A stretch of DNA of 34,946 nucleotides, taken from contig CAZCTW010000016.1 in NCBI GenBank assembly GCA_964501905.1, positions 1-34,946 of the forward strand, read 5' to 3'. The notes beneath the pieces were generated by a model. It was given only the letters and a program-made list of their open reading frames with translations, was not told the origin of the DNA and did no database searches. This DNA comes from B69-G16 sp964501905. Lineage in GTDB: Archaea > Thermoproteota > Thermoprotei > Thermofilales > B69-G16. The translations under genes were made by a program, and so were the position numbers. Each line of letters begins with the position of its first letter. Within the stretch, counting starts at the first letter, position 1. Positions 1-8,952 of the stretch are shown here, in pieces.

Positions 1-54
1 TATAAATCTTACCCCTCCCTTGGAAGAGCCCTCCCTTTAGAAACATAGCACAAA

Positions 55-65
55 ATTTATTTAAA
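55..65 (+). promoter_or_regulatory. TATA box of the opening cassette
   Basis: An A/T-rich element (TTTATTTAAA) sits about 35 bases before the ATG at 95, the usual archaeal spacing for a transcript with a very short leader. A purine-rich GTGGTGGTG lies directly before the start codon and may serve as a weak ribosome site. Bases 1-54 show no gene. Confidence 0.5.
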
Positions 66-94
66 CCCTCGACAGAATATACTGTGGTGGTGGC

Positions 95-433
95 ATGTAC
101 CCTTGGTCTAGGAGAATGAGGAGGTTTGGGTGGCGCTGGTGGTACTTTATGCCCCCGCCGCCTATGCCTATGCCACAGCAGCCGCAGCAACCCACTCAAC
201 AGCAGAGCTATCAGCAACCACAGCAACCGTACTACTACCCGCCCTATCCCTACTACCCGCTGCCTCCCTTCATGCCTCCATTGACGCCGGAGCAGGAGTT
301 GGAGATGCTCGAGGAGTATAAGAGAGATTTGGAAGAAGAGCTTGAGGATCTTCAGGAGGAGCTTAAAAGCGTAGAGGAGAGGATAAAGGAACTTAAGAAG
401 CTCATAGAAGAGAGAGGTTATGGCACCGGCTAA
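95..433 (+). CDS. Pro/Gln/Tyr-rich coiled-coil protein, DUF5320-like
   Basis: A 112-residue protein in three parts. Residues 1-20 are rich in Arg and Trp, residues 21-62 are low-complexity Pro/Gln/Tyr/Met, and residues 64-108 are a strongly charged Glu/Lys/Leu heptad region that should form a coiled coil. This build (aromatic/basic head, proline linker, C-terminal coiled coil) is that of small archaeal DUF5320-type proteins, often found near DUF134 and NifX-like metal-cluster proteins. That neighbourhood is known from other genomes; the role here is unknown. Its last codons overlap the start of the next gene by 14 bases, so the two are probably translationally coupled. No catalytic residues are visible; a scaffold or adaptor role is only inferred. 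Confidence 0.7.
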   Translation: MYPWSRRMRRFGWRWWYFMPPPPMPMPQQPQQPTQQQSYQQPQQPYYYPPYPYYPLPPFMPPLTPEQELEMLEEYKRDLEEELEDLQEELKSVEERIKELKKLIEERGYGTG

Positions 434-1286
434 GAAATACCTCCTATTTTTTATTTTCGCGGTTATATTTGTCGTAATGGTTATTTTCTTCTATGCATTA
501 CAACCTGCTAAGAGGGAAGAAGTGGGTGAACTTTCTTTGGAACCCGTAAGTTACGTGAAAATAGTAGTCGTAGTCGATAACAACGAGGGAGTTCAAGGCT
601 TAGAAACTGCCTGGGGAGTTTCTATGTACGTAGAGACCGAGGGCAACTCCTTCCTTTTCGATACAGGCCCTGACCCAGGCGTCCTAAAGCGCAACATGGA
701 TAGGTTATCTATAGACCCTGCTAGTATAGACTTCGTTTTCATATCTCACGAGCACGGAGACCATGCGGGCGGTTTATCCTGTCTAGCGGCTTCAAACAGA
801 GACCTGCCCGTCTACTTCCCCGCCCATTCAAGTCGTTCTCTTAAAAAAAAGGCTAGCAAATATTTCAAAGTAATAGAGATCGAAGAGCCGACCGTTTTGT
901 CTAAGGGATTGCTGAGCTCGGGCGAGCTTTACGGAGGTCTGTACGAGCAGTCACTAGCTATCTACGTTAAGGGTAGGGGATTAGTCGTGTTGACCGGTTG
1001 TTCACACCCGGGAGTAGATGTTATAGTCAGGCGTTTCCACGAATTGACGGGTTTACCGGTTTTCGCGGTGATAGGCGGCTTCCACTTGGGAGGAGCTAGC
1101 GAGGCTAGGCTAGAGGAGATAGCACAGACTTTTCTAGATTTAGATGTCAAAATGGTCTTTCCCATACACTGCACCGGAGATAGGGCTAGGCGGTTTTTCG
1201 CCCAGAGGCTTGGAGAGAGGTATATGGACGGGCATGTCGGCTTAACAGTGTTTATCTCGGAGGAAGAAGTAAGCGTTAAGGGTTAA
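420..1286 (+). CDS. Membrane-anchored metallo-beta-lactamase fold hydrolase (COG1237 type)
   Basis: A 288-residue protein. Residues 7-27 form one hydrophobic N-terminal segment, so the enzyme is probably tethered with its catalytic domain outside or peripheral. The metal motif HEHGDH is at 110-115, with further expected ligands at H196 (GCSH), H222 (GGFH) and H250 (PIHC). The DNNEG...FDTG opening and the GCSHPG and IGGFHL blocks match COG1237 proteins. That family includes the methanogen enzyme annotated as dihydropterin-ribofuranosyl-aminobenzene phosphate synthase, but most members are uncharacterised and the N-terminal anchor is not typical of a soluble pterin enzyme. The ATG at 420 overlaps the upstream gene, and the radical SAM gene begins 3 bases after the stop. 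Confidence 0.85.
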   Translation: MAPAKKYLLFFIFAVIFVVMVIFFYALQPAKREEVGELSLEPVSYVKIVVVVDNNEGVQGLETAWGVSMYVETEGNSFLFDTGPDPGVLKRNMDRLSIDPASIDFVFISHEHGDHAGGLSCLAASNRDLPVYFPAHSSRSLKKKASKYFKVIEIEEPTVLSKGLLSSGELYGGLYEQSLAIYVKGRGLVVLTGCSHPGVDVIVRRFHELTGLPVFAVIGGFHLGGASEARLEEIAQTFLDLDVKMVFPIHCTGDRARRFFAQRLGERYMDGHVGLTVFISEEEVSVKG

Positions 1287-1288
1287 AT

Positions 1289-2272
1289 ATGCCAGTAGTT
1301 TATGGACCAGTTCTGTCGTGGCGCTTCGGCAGGTCTCTAGGCATAGATCTGATAATGGAAGTAAAAACCTGCACTTTTAACTGTATATACTGTCAACTTG
1401 GCAGAACAACCCGATGCGTATCCGGGCCCGAGGAGCTCAAGGAATACGTAAGGGAGAGTGAAGTAGAGGAAGAGCTTAGAAAATATATAGCCGAGGAAGG
1501 ATTAAGCTTCGTAGACGTAGTTACCTTCAGCGGGACGGGCGAGCCTACCCTTAATCCTCAACTAGGTCCAATAGTTAGAAAGGTTAAAGAGCTAGTCGGA
1601 GGGAAGCCTATTGTTATTTTAACCAATTCGTCACTCCTTTATCGAAGGGACGTCAGAGAGGCTCTTCTGAATTTCGATGTAGTCGTAGCTAAGCTAGATG
1701 CGGGAGACGAGAAGGCATATAGAATTATCAATAGACCCTGCAAGGGAAAACCGCCGATAGAGACAATCATAGAGTCTATAGCCGAGTTTAGATCCGAGTA
1801 CGGGGGAAAGCTCATGATACAGAGCATGTTCCTCCACACAAACTTCGGCTTCACCAATTGCCGGGGAGAACACTTAGCCCGGCTAGTTGAAGCTATAGCG
1901 AAAATAGACCCGGACATAGTTCAGATAGACACACCCTATAGGCCTGGCGGGGAAAAATTTGTAATACCAGCCTCGCTTAAAGAGCTTAGAGAAATCGGAG
2001 AGAGTCTAGGCGAGTATTTCAGCAAGAATAGAATGTGGATATTCGGGATACACGACAATAGGAGGCTAGCGGCCAGCGTAGGGATGGGCGACTATAAAGA
2101 ACGGGTATTCGAGATAATTAAGAGGAGGCCTTGTAAACTTCAGGATTTAGCCAGTATGCTCGGGGTCGATATCGAAACTGCCCGGAAGATAATCGGGGAG
2201 TTAATTGAGGAGGGGAAGGCGTGCAGGGTTAAGGCTCGGACAGGCGAAATATATTATACTGTAAAGACTTAA
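1289..2272 (+). CDS. Radical SAM protein with C-terminal winged helix (COG0731-like)
   Basis: A 327-residue protein that opens with a YGPV...SLGIDL block and the radical SAM cysteines C28, C32 and C35 (CTFNCIYC), which should hold a SAM-cleaving 4Fe-4S cluster. A SGTGEPTL segment follows at about 91-98. Residues from about 268 to the end form a winged-helix-like domain (RVFEIIKRRPCK..LASMLGVD..TARKIIGELIEEGKA), so DNA or RNA contact is possible. The family is usually annotated only as an Fe-S oxidoreductase of COG0731, related to but distinct from the wyosine enzyme Taw1. The substrate is unknown. It starts 2 bases after the MBL gene stops, so it is surely in the same operon. Confidence 0.85.
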   Translation: MPVVYGPVLSWRFGRSLGIDLIMEVKTCTFNCIYCQLGRTTRCVSGPEELKEYVRESEVEEELRKYIAEEGLSFVDVVTFSGTGEPTLNPQLGPIVRKVKELVGGKPIVILTNSSLLYRRDVREALLNFDVVVAKLDAGDEKAYRIINRPCKGKPPIETIIESIAEFRSEYGGKLMIQSMFLHTNFGFTNCRGEHLARLVEAIAKIDPDIVQIDTPYRPGGEKFVIPASLKELREIGESLGEYFSKNRMWIFGIHDNRRLAASVGMGDYKERVFEIIKRRPCKLQDLASMLGVDIETARKIIGELIEEGKACRVKARTGEIYYTVKT

Positions 2273-2290
2273 TCTAGTTTAGGTGTTTTC

Positions 2291-2623
2291 ATGGAAAAAC
2301 CTCCATGGAGATGGCGATGGGGTAGAAGGGGGAGGGGGAGACCTCCGAAGCATAGGGTTATATGGGGAGAGGTTCGCTACGTGACCTTCGTTCCCTTCGA
2401 TGAGAGAGGCCTTCCCTTCCCCGGCGAGCCGATATACCTCTTCCCCGACGAGTATGAGGCTTTAAGGCTCGTATATTTGGAGGGCTTAACGCAGGAGAAG
2501 GCAGCGGAGAAAATGAAGGTCTCCAGGGGCACTTTGTGGAGGTCCCTAGACAGCGGGAGGCGGAAATTAGTTCAAGTCCTAGTCGAGAGAAGGCCGCTCA
2601 TAATCACCAGCTCTCAACCGTAG
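2291..2623 (+). CDS. DUF134 (UPF0251) HTH DNA-binding protein
   Basis: A 110-residue protein beginning with a Trp/Arg/Gly-rich basic head (residues 5-20). The conserved DUF134 core follows: VTFVPFDERG, FPDEYEALRLVYLEGLTQEKAA, then a helix-turn-helix of sigma-70 region 4 type at about 66-95 (AEKMKVSRGTLWRSLDSGRRKL). An AGGTG ribosome site at 2281-2285 precedes the ATG. It follows the radical SAM gene by 18 bases and is probably the regulator of this cassette. DUF134 proteins commonly neighbour NifX-like and DUF5320 proteins in archaea and anaerobic bacteria. DNA binding is inferred from the motif; the target is unknown. Confidence 0.85.
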   Translation: MEKPPWRWRWGRRGRGRPPKHRVIWGEVRYVTFVPFDERGLPFPGEPIYLFPDEYEALRLVYLEGLTQEKAAEKMKVSRGTLWRSLDSGRRKLVQVLVERRPLIITSSQP

Positions 2624-2737
2624 CTCCTCGGTAAACGCTATAGGACGAGAATCGGCAAGTGTGAGGTTATGCTATTTAAAGGTTGGATTTATAAGCTTAA
2701 GGAGTACTTCATTACTACAAGTGGCTAAGGGACCTCG

Positions 2738-4381
2738 ATGCCTCCACTAGTACTCATAGGCATAGACTCTGCCTCTCTCGACCTAATACTCAAGTGGAGA
2801 GATAAGCTAAAATTTTTCAGGAAATTAATGGAGGAAGGAGTCTACGGATATCTACGCTCCACAATGCCTCCTTTAAGCCCCGCCGCATGGACGAGCATAT
2901 ACACGGGGAAGAAGCCTTGTAAAACTAAATTCTATGACTGGCTTAGATATACTAAGAGTCCTTGTAGAAATAACCGCGTACGTTTAAGGTCTTTCTTCGA
3001 CTTAAAAGAACCTACTATATGGGATATAGCGACTGCTCACGGGTTAAAGTCGGCGGTTATAAACGCTCCCATGACGTACCCCCCAACCTACTTGAACGGA
3101 GTTATGGTTTCCGGGATACCGGCCCACCTCTTCAGCGACTACCCAATAACCTACCCCCTCGAGCTTAGAGAAGAGCTAGACTCATTGGTTGGCGGTTACG
3201 AAGTTATGCCTAGACTTGACATTTTTAGATTCTTCGAGTACGACCTAATTGAACGGTTAAAGAATGTCGTGGAGAAGCGCGGGAGAGTAATCGAATACCT
3301 ATATGGAAAGGGGAATTGGGATCTATTCATGCCCGTATTCTTTGCCCTAGACACGGTTCAGCATTATTTCTGGAACTACTTCGATGAAAAACACCCTCTA
3401 CATAGGAGGGATTCTCTCTCCAACATAATATTCTACTTCTACAAGAAGATAGACTCCATACTCGAGAAACTCCTCGAGAAGATCGAGGAGGCAAATCTAA
3501 TAGTTCTCTCCGATCACGGAGCGGGACCGCTATACGGCTACTTCTTAGTCAATAGATTTCTAGCCTCTATGGGCTTTCTAAAGGCTAAGAGGACGTCTAT
3601 ACTGAAGATGCTCTCCACGTTAATCTTTACCATCGTTGAAATGGATGAAATAAGCTTCATATACGATATAGCTAGAAGGACGAGGATACCGCTCGTAGAC
3701 AAGCTAATCGATAAACCTTTAATAAAGCAGATAATAGAGCGTTTCTCTTTCTTCCCCCTCATGGAGCTTATGAGCGGCGACTTCCTAGGAGACGTAGAGT
3801 GGAGCAGAACCCTAGCTTATGCACTCGGGGCGGTGGGCGGTATATTCATCCCTAACAACGTGCCCGAGGAGAGGAAAGCTAAGGTTAGGAAGTTAATTGA
3901 GAAAGCTCTTAAAAACTTAAGGTTGCCATCTGGAGAAAAAGCTAGAGTCGAATTCTTCGACGGCTACGACAGCGACGAATCCCCCGACCTTTACTACTCC
4001 ATCGAGGGGTACAAATACCTACCCATAGTCCACTTAGCGGGTTGGAATTCTAGAATATGGGAGAAGCCTATGTTCTTTACAGGCTGGCATAGACCGCTAG
4101 GCGTATTCTTCGCCTACGGCCCCATGTTTAAGAAGAACAGAGGAGAGAATATACCGGTTTTCAATATTTACGACGTGGCACCAACCGTGCTTTACGCTCT
4201 CGGTCTACCCATGCTCTCCGATATGGACGGCAAGCCTTTATTCGAAATTTTTACCGATAAAGCTCGGGCAAAGCTGAAAGCCCGCGTGGAGTATCCAGTC
4301 AAGTATAAAGTAGCTAGGAAAATTTACCTCGCTAAAACTAGGATAATATTTCAGAAGGCTAAACCCCGCTATACCGCTTAA
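2738..4381 (+). CDS. Alkaline-phosphatase-fold type I phosphodiesterase/nucleotide pyrophosphatase-like protein
   Basis: A 547-residue protein of the COG3379 kind. Seen motifs: the first metal ligand D10 (IGIDSAS), the nucleophile segment PAAWTSIYTG with T52 as likely nucleophile, the LDTVQHYFW block, VLSDHG, and GWHRPLGVFFAYGP near the C-terminus, followed by DVAPTVLYALGLP. These are the expected two-metal ligands of this superfamily. No signal peptide is visible, so it is probably cytoplasmic. Such enzymes cleave phosphodiesters, sometimes in lipid or glycan metabolism; the substrate cannot be named. A TATA-like TTTATAAG near 2690 and a GGGAC purine stretch before the ATG support a separate promoter. 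Confidence 0.85.
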   Translation: MPPLVLIGIDSASLDLILKWRDKLKFFRKLMEEGVYGYLRSTMPPLSPAAWTSIYTGKKPCKTKFYDWLRYTKSPCRNNRVRLRSFFDLKEPTIWDIATAHGLKSAVINAPMTYPPTYLNGVMVSGIPAHLFSDYPITYPLELREELDSLVGGYEVMPRLDIFRFFEYDLIERLKNVVEKRGRVIEYLYGKGNWDLFMPVFFALDTVQHYFWNYFDEKHPLHRRDSLSNIIFYFYKKIDSILEKLLEKIEEANLIVLSDHGAGPLYGYFLVNRFLASMGFLKAKRTSILKMLSTLIFTIVEMDEISFIYDIARRTRIPLVDKLIDKPLIKQIIERFSFFPLMELMSGDFLGDVEWSRTLAYALGAVGGIFIPNNVPEERKAKVRKLIEKALKNLRLPSGEKARVEFFDGYDSDESPDLYYSIEGYKYLPIVHLAGWNSRIWEKPMFFTGWHRPLGVFFAYGPMFKKNRGENIPVFNIYDVAPTVLYALGLPMLSDMDGKPLFEIFTDKARAKLKARVEYPVKYKVARKIYLAKTRIIFQKAKPRYTA

Positions 4382-4417
4382 ATTAGGAAAATTATTTTAG
4401 AACAGCATAGGATATTA

Positions 4418-5257
4418 TTGAGTAATATGTTCGAGCACGGAGTTAGGCAACAATTTTGGTATGCCCTCGGAGTAGCGCTATTCCTACTATTCCTCATGTT
4501 CATCGGGGGTTGGGCGATAACCGTATTCCTCCTACTGCCCACGGGATATTTCGCGATTATAGGAGCTATAGGCTACCCAATCTTCGTCCTCATACTCGTC
4601 AGCCTATTGGTGTTGAGCATAGAGCTTCTCGTAAGACTTCAAATAAGACAACCGATATGGGTCGGGCCTGATATTTGGCCTCAGCTCTACGAGAAAGTAT
4701 CTTACCTAGCTCGAGCGGTTAAAACTCCCACGCCTAAAGTTGGCGTAGTCCAAAACCCCGAGTTTAACGCCTTCGCCTACGGAGTTATCTCCCCAAGAGT
4801 AGTATTGTTCAGCGGTTTAGTAGACAGGTTTACGGAGGAAGAACTAGATTTCGTTATTGCCCACGAGTTGGCCCATATAAAGTATAGGTGGGTTTTCTTC
4901 ATCTACATGCTGACGGAGGTTCTTTTCAGGCTTTTACTACTATTCCCGGCGTCTCTAGTCCTGCTACTGCCTCTACTCGTAGTAGCAATACCCTTGAGAA
5001 TAGCATTCCTCTGGTTTAACAGGGAAGTAGAGTATTTAGCGGATAGAGAGGCTCTATTCGCGACTAAGAACCCGAGAGCGGCGGCCTCTGCTATAGCTAA
5101 GCTTGGACTAGGTGCGAAGATAGTAGAGCGCACGGAAACCTTTGATTTTAAGGAAGATATATATGATAGATTGGCGAGCTTTTTGTCTACTCACCCGCTG
5201 ATACAGGATAGGATAAGGGAGATTCAGAGGTTGGCGCGCGAATATAATTTCACTTAA
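4418..5257 (+). CDS. htpX: HtpX-type M48 membrane zinc metalloprotease
   Basis: A 279-residue protein with two N-terminal membrane segments (about 15-40 and 46-72), the zinc motif HELAH (H149, E150, H153), two more hydrophobic stretches (160-200), and NREVEYLADREA with the third ligand at E205. The closing STHPLIQDRI is typical of HtpX. The family degrades damaged membrane proteins, with its active site on the cytoplasmic face. The reading frame allows a TTG start at 4418 or an ATG at 4427 (residue 4); no ribosome site decides between them. It follows the phosphodiesterase by 36 bases and may be cotranscribed. No sign of truncation. Confidence 0.9.
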   Translation: MSNMFEHGVRQQFWYALGVALFLLFLMFIGGWAITVFLLLPTGYFAIIGAIGYPIFVLILVSLLVLSIELLVRLQIRQPIWVGPDIWPQLYEKVSYLARAVKTPTPKVGVVQNPEFNAFAYGVISPRVVLFSGLVDRFTEEELDFVIAHELAHIKYRWVFFIYMLTEVLFRLLLLFPASLVLLLPLLVVAIPLRIAFLWFNREVEYLADREALFATKNPRAAASAIAKLGLGAKIVERTETFDFKEDIYDRLASFLSTHPLIQDRIREIQRLAREYNFT

Positions 5258-5373
5258 ACTCCAGTTTTCTCCAATAGATTTTAAATTCGTTGCAAATACC
5301 CCGCTTTTCTCAAATCAAAGTAATTTCGGAACAATTCATTAATTAACTTTTTAGATTAAACGTAATCTTATTT

Positions 5374-5386
5374 AAGGTATAAAAGC
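5374..5386 (+). promoter_or_regulatory. TATA box ahead of the 5408 gene
   Basis: AAGGTATAAAAGC matches an archaeal BRE plus TATA box. The start codon at 5408 lies about 26 bases after the centre of the box, and a GGAG at 5399-5402 sits just before it. The 150-base gap behind the protease gene is otherwise A/T-rich with no gene. Confidence 0.6.
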
Positions 5387-5407
5387 ATTTTATATTTTGG
5401 AGCGGCA

Positions 5408-6166
5408 ATGGCGGAAAGAGAATACGCTACTTTTTCCAAATTATATATTGTCTTAGTAGCAGTTATTGTCGCGATTTACTCAGGATGTATTACGCTTGGA
5501 GAACAAATATTCGCTAAAGTAGCGCTCGCTATTTCAACCCTTGTTTTCGTGGTATCGAGCATATTCCCCTACAGGTACTTCAGCGAGAGAGAGTTAAAAA
5601 GCGTGTATTCAAATTTGCTAATAGCTACGTCGTCCCTGCTAGCTTCGGAGCTTGTTTACTTTTTAACTTATCTACACCCCGGGTTATACCACTTTATTCT
5701 AGCGGCGGTAGCCGTGCTCTCGATCATTTTCTATGTATTTTTTGCCTTCTGTGTAGCATCTTTTATGAATTTCTGGGTTGTGCCTTCAGAGAAGATAACT
5801 GCTATAGGTAGAGTTTACCTAGCCTCATTTACTCTTCTCGTATCCTTCCTTCTGCTAAATACCTACCTGCTTATAGTCAACGGCAAACTAGCTTTCGGAG
5901 AGCCCATAATATACGCTATATCCAGCAGTCTAGATGCATTTTTCATACCCCTCCTAGCCTATGTACTCTATATCTTCAGGAAAAGTGTTTTCGAGCTATC
6001 GTGGATCCTTATACTGGCCGGGATTATCATGGAATTCTTGGGCGATTTTGGCCATAACCTAGCTATAATATACTCCCTGACGCCTCCCGTCGCTAGGCTA
6101 TTCGAAGTGCTCTGTATAAGCGGATATCTCCTAGCTAGCTACGGGTTTATAAAACAGATATTTTAA
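5408..6166 (+). CDS. Polytopic membrane protein of unknown function
   Basis: A 252-residue protein with about seven hydrophobic segments (roughly 12-28, 35-53, 68-87, 95-120, 138-158, 168-192, 200-220), short loops and no large soluble domain. I do not recognise the family. No catalytic signature stands out. Acidic and histidine residues near the end (EFLGDFGHN at about 208-216) could be functional. It has its own TATA box and ribosome site. It converges on the ABC transporter operon; the two stop codons share the palindrome TTAA at 6163-6166. Confidence 0.7.
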   Translation: MAEREYATFSKLYIVLVAVIVAIYSGCITLGEQIFAKVALAISTLVFVVSSIFPYRYFSERELKSVYSNLLIATSSLLASELVYFLTYLHPGLYHFILAAVAVLSIIFYVFFAFCVASFMNFWVVPSEKITAIGRVYLASFTLLVSFLLLNTYLLIVNGKLAFGEPIIYAISSSLDAFFIPLLAYVLYIFRKSVFELSWILILAGIIMEFLGDFGHNLAIIYSLTPPVARLFEVLCISGYLLASYGFIKQIF

Positions 6167-7149
6167 GATACCAGGTGGCACGCGACTAAATGCCCCTTCT
6201 CGACCTCTACTAAAGGGGGTTCCTCCCTTAAACACTTCTCGCTCGCTAAGGGACAGCGCGGATTAAACCGGCAGCCGCTCGGCACATCTATAGGGGATAC
6301 TGGGACCTCCCCCCTTATAGGTATCTTCCTCCCTCTCCTCTCCGGGTTAGGCACGGGGACTGCCGAGAGCAAGGCTTTCGTGTAGGGGTGGAGGGGGTCC
6401 GTAAGTATCTTATGGGCGGGCCCTAACTCTACAATCTTGCCCAGGTACATGACGGCTATCCTATCGCTTATATACTTGGCAACGGCTAGCTCATGAGTTA
6501 TAAACAGGTAGGTCAGTCCAAGCCCTTCCTTAAACTTTAACATAAGCCTTAATATAGACGCTTTAAGAGAGACGTCTATCATAGATACCGGCTCGTCAGC
6601 TACTATAAACTCCGGCTTTAAGATCATAGCTCTAGCTATAGCGACTCTCTGCCTCTGCCCCCCACTCAAATCCTTCGGGTAAAGGTTGTAGAATTTCTCG
6701 GGAGGAGTTAAGCCGACCTCAGCCAGAATTTTCAAAGCTTCTTCTCTAGCCTCCTCCCCGCTAGCCACTCTGTGAATCTCCAAGGGGTGCTTAACGGCAT
6801 CCCCTATCTTCATCCTAGGGTTTAGAGAAGCGTAGGGATCTTGGAATATCGGCTGCACTCTCCGCCTAAAACTTCTCAGCTCTTCCCCCTTCAAGGCTGT
6901 CACGTCTACGCCGTCGAAAAATATCTTCCCTGAGGTCGGCTCGATCAGCCTCAGTATTAAACGGCCAGTAGTGGTTTTCCCGCACCCCGTCTCTCCAGCT
7001 ATAGTGAATATCTCCCCCCTCCTGATGGAGAAGGATACTCCATCTACAGCTCTAACCCACTTCCTCTCCCGCGTTAACAGCTTCTCTATGAAAGTCTTCT
7101 CCACGGGGAAGTATTTCTTCAAATTTTCTACCCTAACTAGCTCACTCAT
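6163..7149 (-). CDS. dppF: ABC transporter ATP-binding protein, DppF/OppF type
   Basis: A 328-residue ATPase, the second of two in the importer. Walker A is GETGCGKT (52-59), the Q-loop glutamine is Q103, the signature is LSGGQRQR (161-168), Walker B is FIVADE (181-186), and the switch histidine is H219. The C-terminal extension HPYTKALLSAVP plus CRFNPRCP...KC (293-306) is the oligopeptide-transporter tail, which can carry a 4Fe-4S cluster in this family. The D-loop reads SMID where SALD is usual. It overlaps the preceding ATPase gene by 8 bases, as expected for a coupled heterodimer. Confidence 0.92.
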   Translation of the reverse strand: MSELVRVENLKKYFPVEKTFIEKLLTRERKWVRAVDGVSFSIRRGEIFTIAGETGCGKTTTGRLILRLIEPTSGKIFFDGVDVTALKGEELRSFRRRVQPIFQDPYASLNPRMKIGDAVKHPLEIHRVASGEEAREEALKILAEVGLTPPEKFYNLYPKDLSGGQRQRVAIARAMILKPEFIVADEPVSMIDVSLKASILRLMLKFKEGLGLTYLFITHELAVAKYISDRIAVMYLGKIVELGPAHKILTDPLHPYTKALLSAVPVPNPERRGRKIPIRGEVPVSPIDVPSGCRFNPRCPLASEKCLREEPPLVEVEKGHLVACHLVS

Positions 7150-8092
7150 ATAGGAAACACCTCACCATCCGGTTGTCTATCTTAAGCTCCGGAGGCTCCT
7201 CGCGCTCGCACACGCTCATCTTCTCCCTACACCTAGGCGCGAACCTACAGCCTTTAGGCGGATTAGATAAATCCGGCGGGTCTCCAGGTATATAGTGGAG
7301 CTTCATATCCTCCAGCTCTATATTGGGGACTGCCTCCATCAAACCCTTAGTGTAGGGGTGAAGCGGCTCCCTGTATATTTCATAGCTCGAGGCGTGCTCT
7401 ACGAGCTGCCCTGCGTACATAACCCCTATATTGTCGGCTACCTCCATCGCGACGCTAATATCGTGGGTTATGAGTATAATAGACAGTCCAAGCTCCTTCC
7501 TAAGCTTTTCAAAAAGCTTCATTATTTGCGCCTGAACTATAACGTCTAGAGCCGTAGTGGGCTCGTCGGCTATGAGCAAGCTGGGGTTAGTAGATATAGC
7601 CATGGCGATCATAGATCTTTGCCTCATACCCCCGCTGAACTGGTGGGGGTAGTCGTAGAATCTCTCCCCGCTTATACCGACCATTTCCAAGTATTTTTTA
7701 GCCATTTTAACGGCTTCGCTCTTCGACACGTTCCTGTGAGCCATTATAGTCTCAACTAGCTGATCGCCTACTCGCATTAATGGATCTAGGGAAGTTAGGG
7801 GGTCTTGGAAGACCATAGATATCTTAGCTCCTCTAATCTTCTCCATCTCTTCCTCACTTAACCCTACTAAGTCTGTTCCCTCAAACAAGATACTCCCTCC
7901 TACTATCCTCCCCGGCGGAGGCACCAGCTTGAGTATTGAGAGGCCGAGCGTAGACTTGCCGGAGCCCGACTCGCCCACGAGCCCTATTATCTCTCCCTTA
8001 TCGATTTTTAGAGTAACGCCATCTACTGCCCTGACTACCCCGTCCGGAAGGAAGTAGTATGTTTTCAAATTTTTAACTTCAAGCAGGACCAC
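7142..8092 (-). CDS. dppD: ABC transporter ATP-binding protein, DppD/OppD type
   Basis: A 316-residue ATPase with Walker A GESGSGKS (40-47), a Q-loop in MVFQDP, signature FSGGMRQR (152-159), Walker B LLIADE (172-177), and switch histidine H210. The C-terminal tail has HPYTKGLMEAVP and CRFAPRCREKMSVC, the family's cysteine-bearing extension. Translation begins at a GTG placed 2 bases after the permease stop, so it is translationally coupled. It should pair with DppF to drive import through DppB and DppC. Confidence 0.92.
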   Translation of the reverse strand: MVLLEVKNLKTYYFLPDGVVRAVDGVTLKIDKGEIIGLVGESGSGKSTLGLSILKLVPPPGRIVGGSILFEGTDLVGLSEEEMEKIRGAKISMVFQDPLTSLDPLMRVGDQLVETIMAHRNVSKSEAVKMAKKYLEMVGISGERFYDYPHQFSGGMRQRSMIAMAISTNPSLLIADEPTTALDVIVQAQIMKLFEKLRKELGLSIILITHDISVAMEVADNIGVMYAGQLVEHASSYEIYREPLHPYTKGLMEAVPNIELEDMKLHYIPGDPPDLSNPPKGCRFAPRCREKMSVCEREEPPELKIDNRMVRCFLYE

Positions 8093-8094
8093 GG

Positions 8095-8952
8095 CTACCG
8101 CCTCTCAGGATTTAACAACTCGTTTAACCCTTCCCCGAGCAGGCTAAAGCCAAGAGCTAGGAGAACTATCATCAAGCCGGGAAAGGTGGAGATCCACCAG
8201 TAACCGGCTAGCAGGTTGCGTTGCCCGTTTTTCAAATCAAACCCCCAGTCGGGTATGGGGGCCGGCACGCCAAGCCCTAGGAAGCTCAGACCTGCCTCCG
8301 TCAGGACGGCGTCGGCTACGTTCATCGAAAATACAACCGGTATTATCACGGAGACGTTGGGGAATATATAGTCGAAGAGGACTGTTTTATGGCTAGCCCC
8401 CATGGCTATAGCAGCCTCTACGTATAAACTGTTTTTAACGCTTAAAGTTTGCCCTCTAACCATCCTGAAGTAGGTCGGTATGTAGACTACCGATATAGAG
8501 ACTATGGTATTTACTATGCCGGGGCCTAGCATGGCGGCGACTGCTATGGCTAGTATAAGGCCGGGGAAGGAGTAGAGGCTGTCCATGACTATGGATAGCA
8601 CCCTATCTACCTTACCCCCGAAGTAGCCAGACACTAGCCCGAGCGTAGAGCCTAAGACGAGCGAGACTAAGGTAGAGGTTAACACGACGACCATTACTGT
8701 CCTAGAACCGTAGATTATCCTACTGTACACGTCTCTCCCCAGGTTGTCAGTTCCCATAAGGTGTTTAGAGGAGGGCGGGAGCAGGGCTTCATCCACCGAG
8801 ACATAGGGGTCGTAGGGGGCTATGTAGGGGGCTAGGATGGCTACGAGTGAAATAAACAGAACTACGGCAAAGCCCGTAGCCGTTAAGAGGAAGTCCATTT
8901 TTCTCTTTTTGTATATTTTAACAAGCACATCCGTGACCATCATACTGGCCAC
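8095..8952 (-). CDS. dppC: ABC transporter permease, DppC/OppC type
   Basis: A 285-residue membrane permease. One N-terminal membrane segment (about 22-45) is followed by the family's LMGTDNLGRDVYSRIIYGSR block, then five further segments. The cytoplasmic coupling loop contains EAAIAMGASHKTVLFDYIFPN. The C-terminal VLTEAGLSFLGLGVP motif is diagnostic of the OppC/DppC family. The start is GTG at 8952, directly after the DppB stop, or ATG at 8943. It forms the transmembrane channel with DppB. Confidence 0.92.
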   Translation of the reverse strand: MASMMVTDVLVKIYKKRKMDFLLTATGFAVVLFISLVAILAPYIAPYDPYVSVDEALLPPSSKHLMGTDNLGRDVYSRIIYGSRTVMVVVLTSTLVSLVLGSTLGLVSGYFGGKVDRVLSIVMDSLYSFPGLILAIAVAAMLGPGIVNTIVSISVVYIPTYFRMVRGQTLSVKNSLYVEAAIAMGASHKTVLFDYIFPNVSVIIPVVFSMNVADAVLTEAGLSFLGLGVPAPIPDWGFDLKNGQRNLLAGYWWISTFPGLMIVLLALGFSLLGEGLNELLNPERR

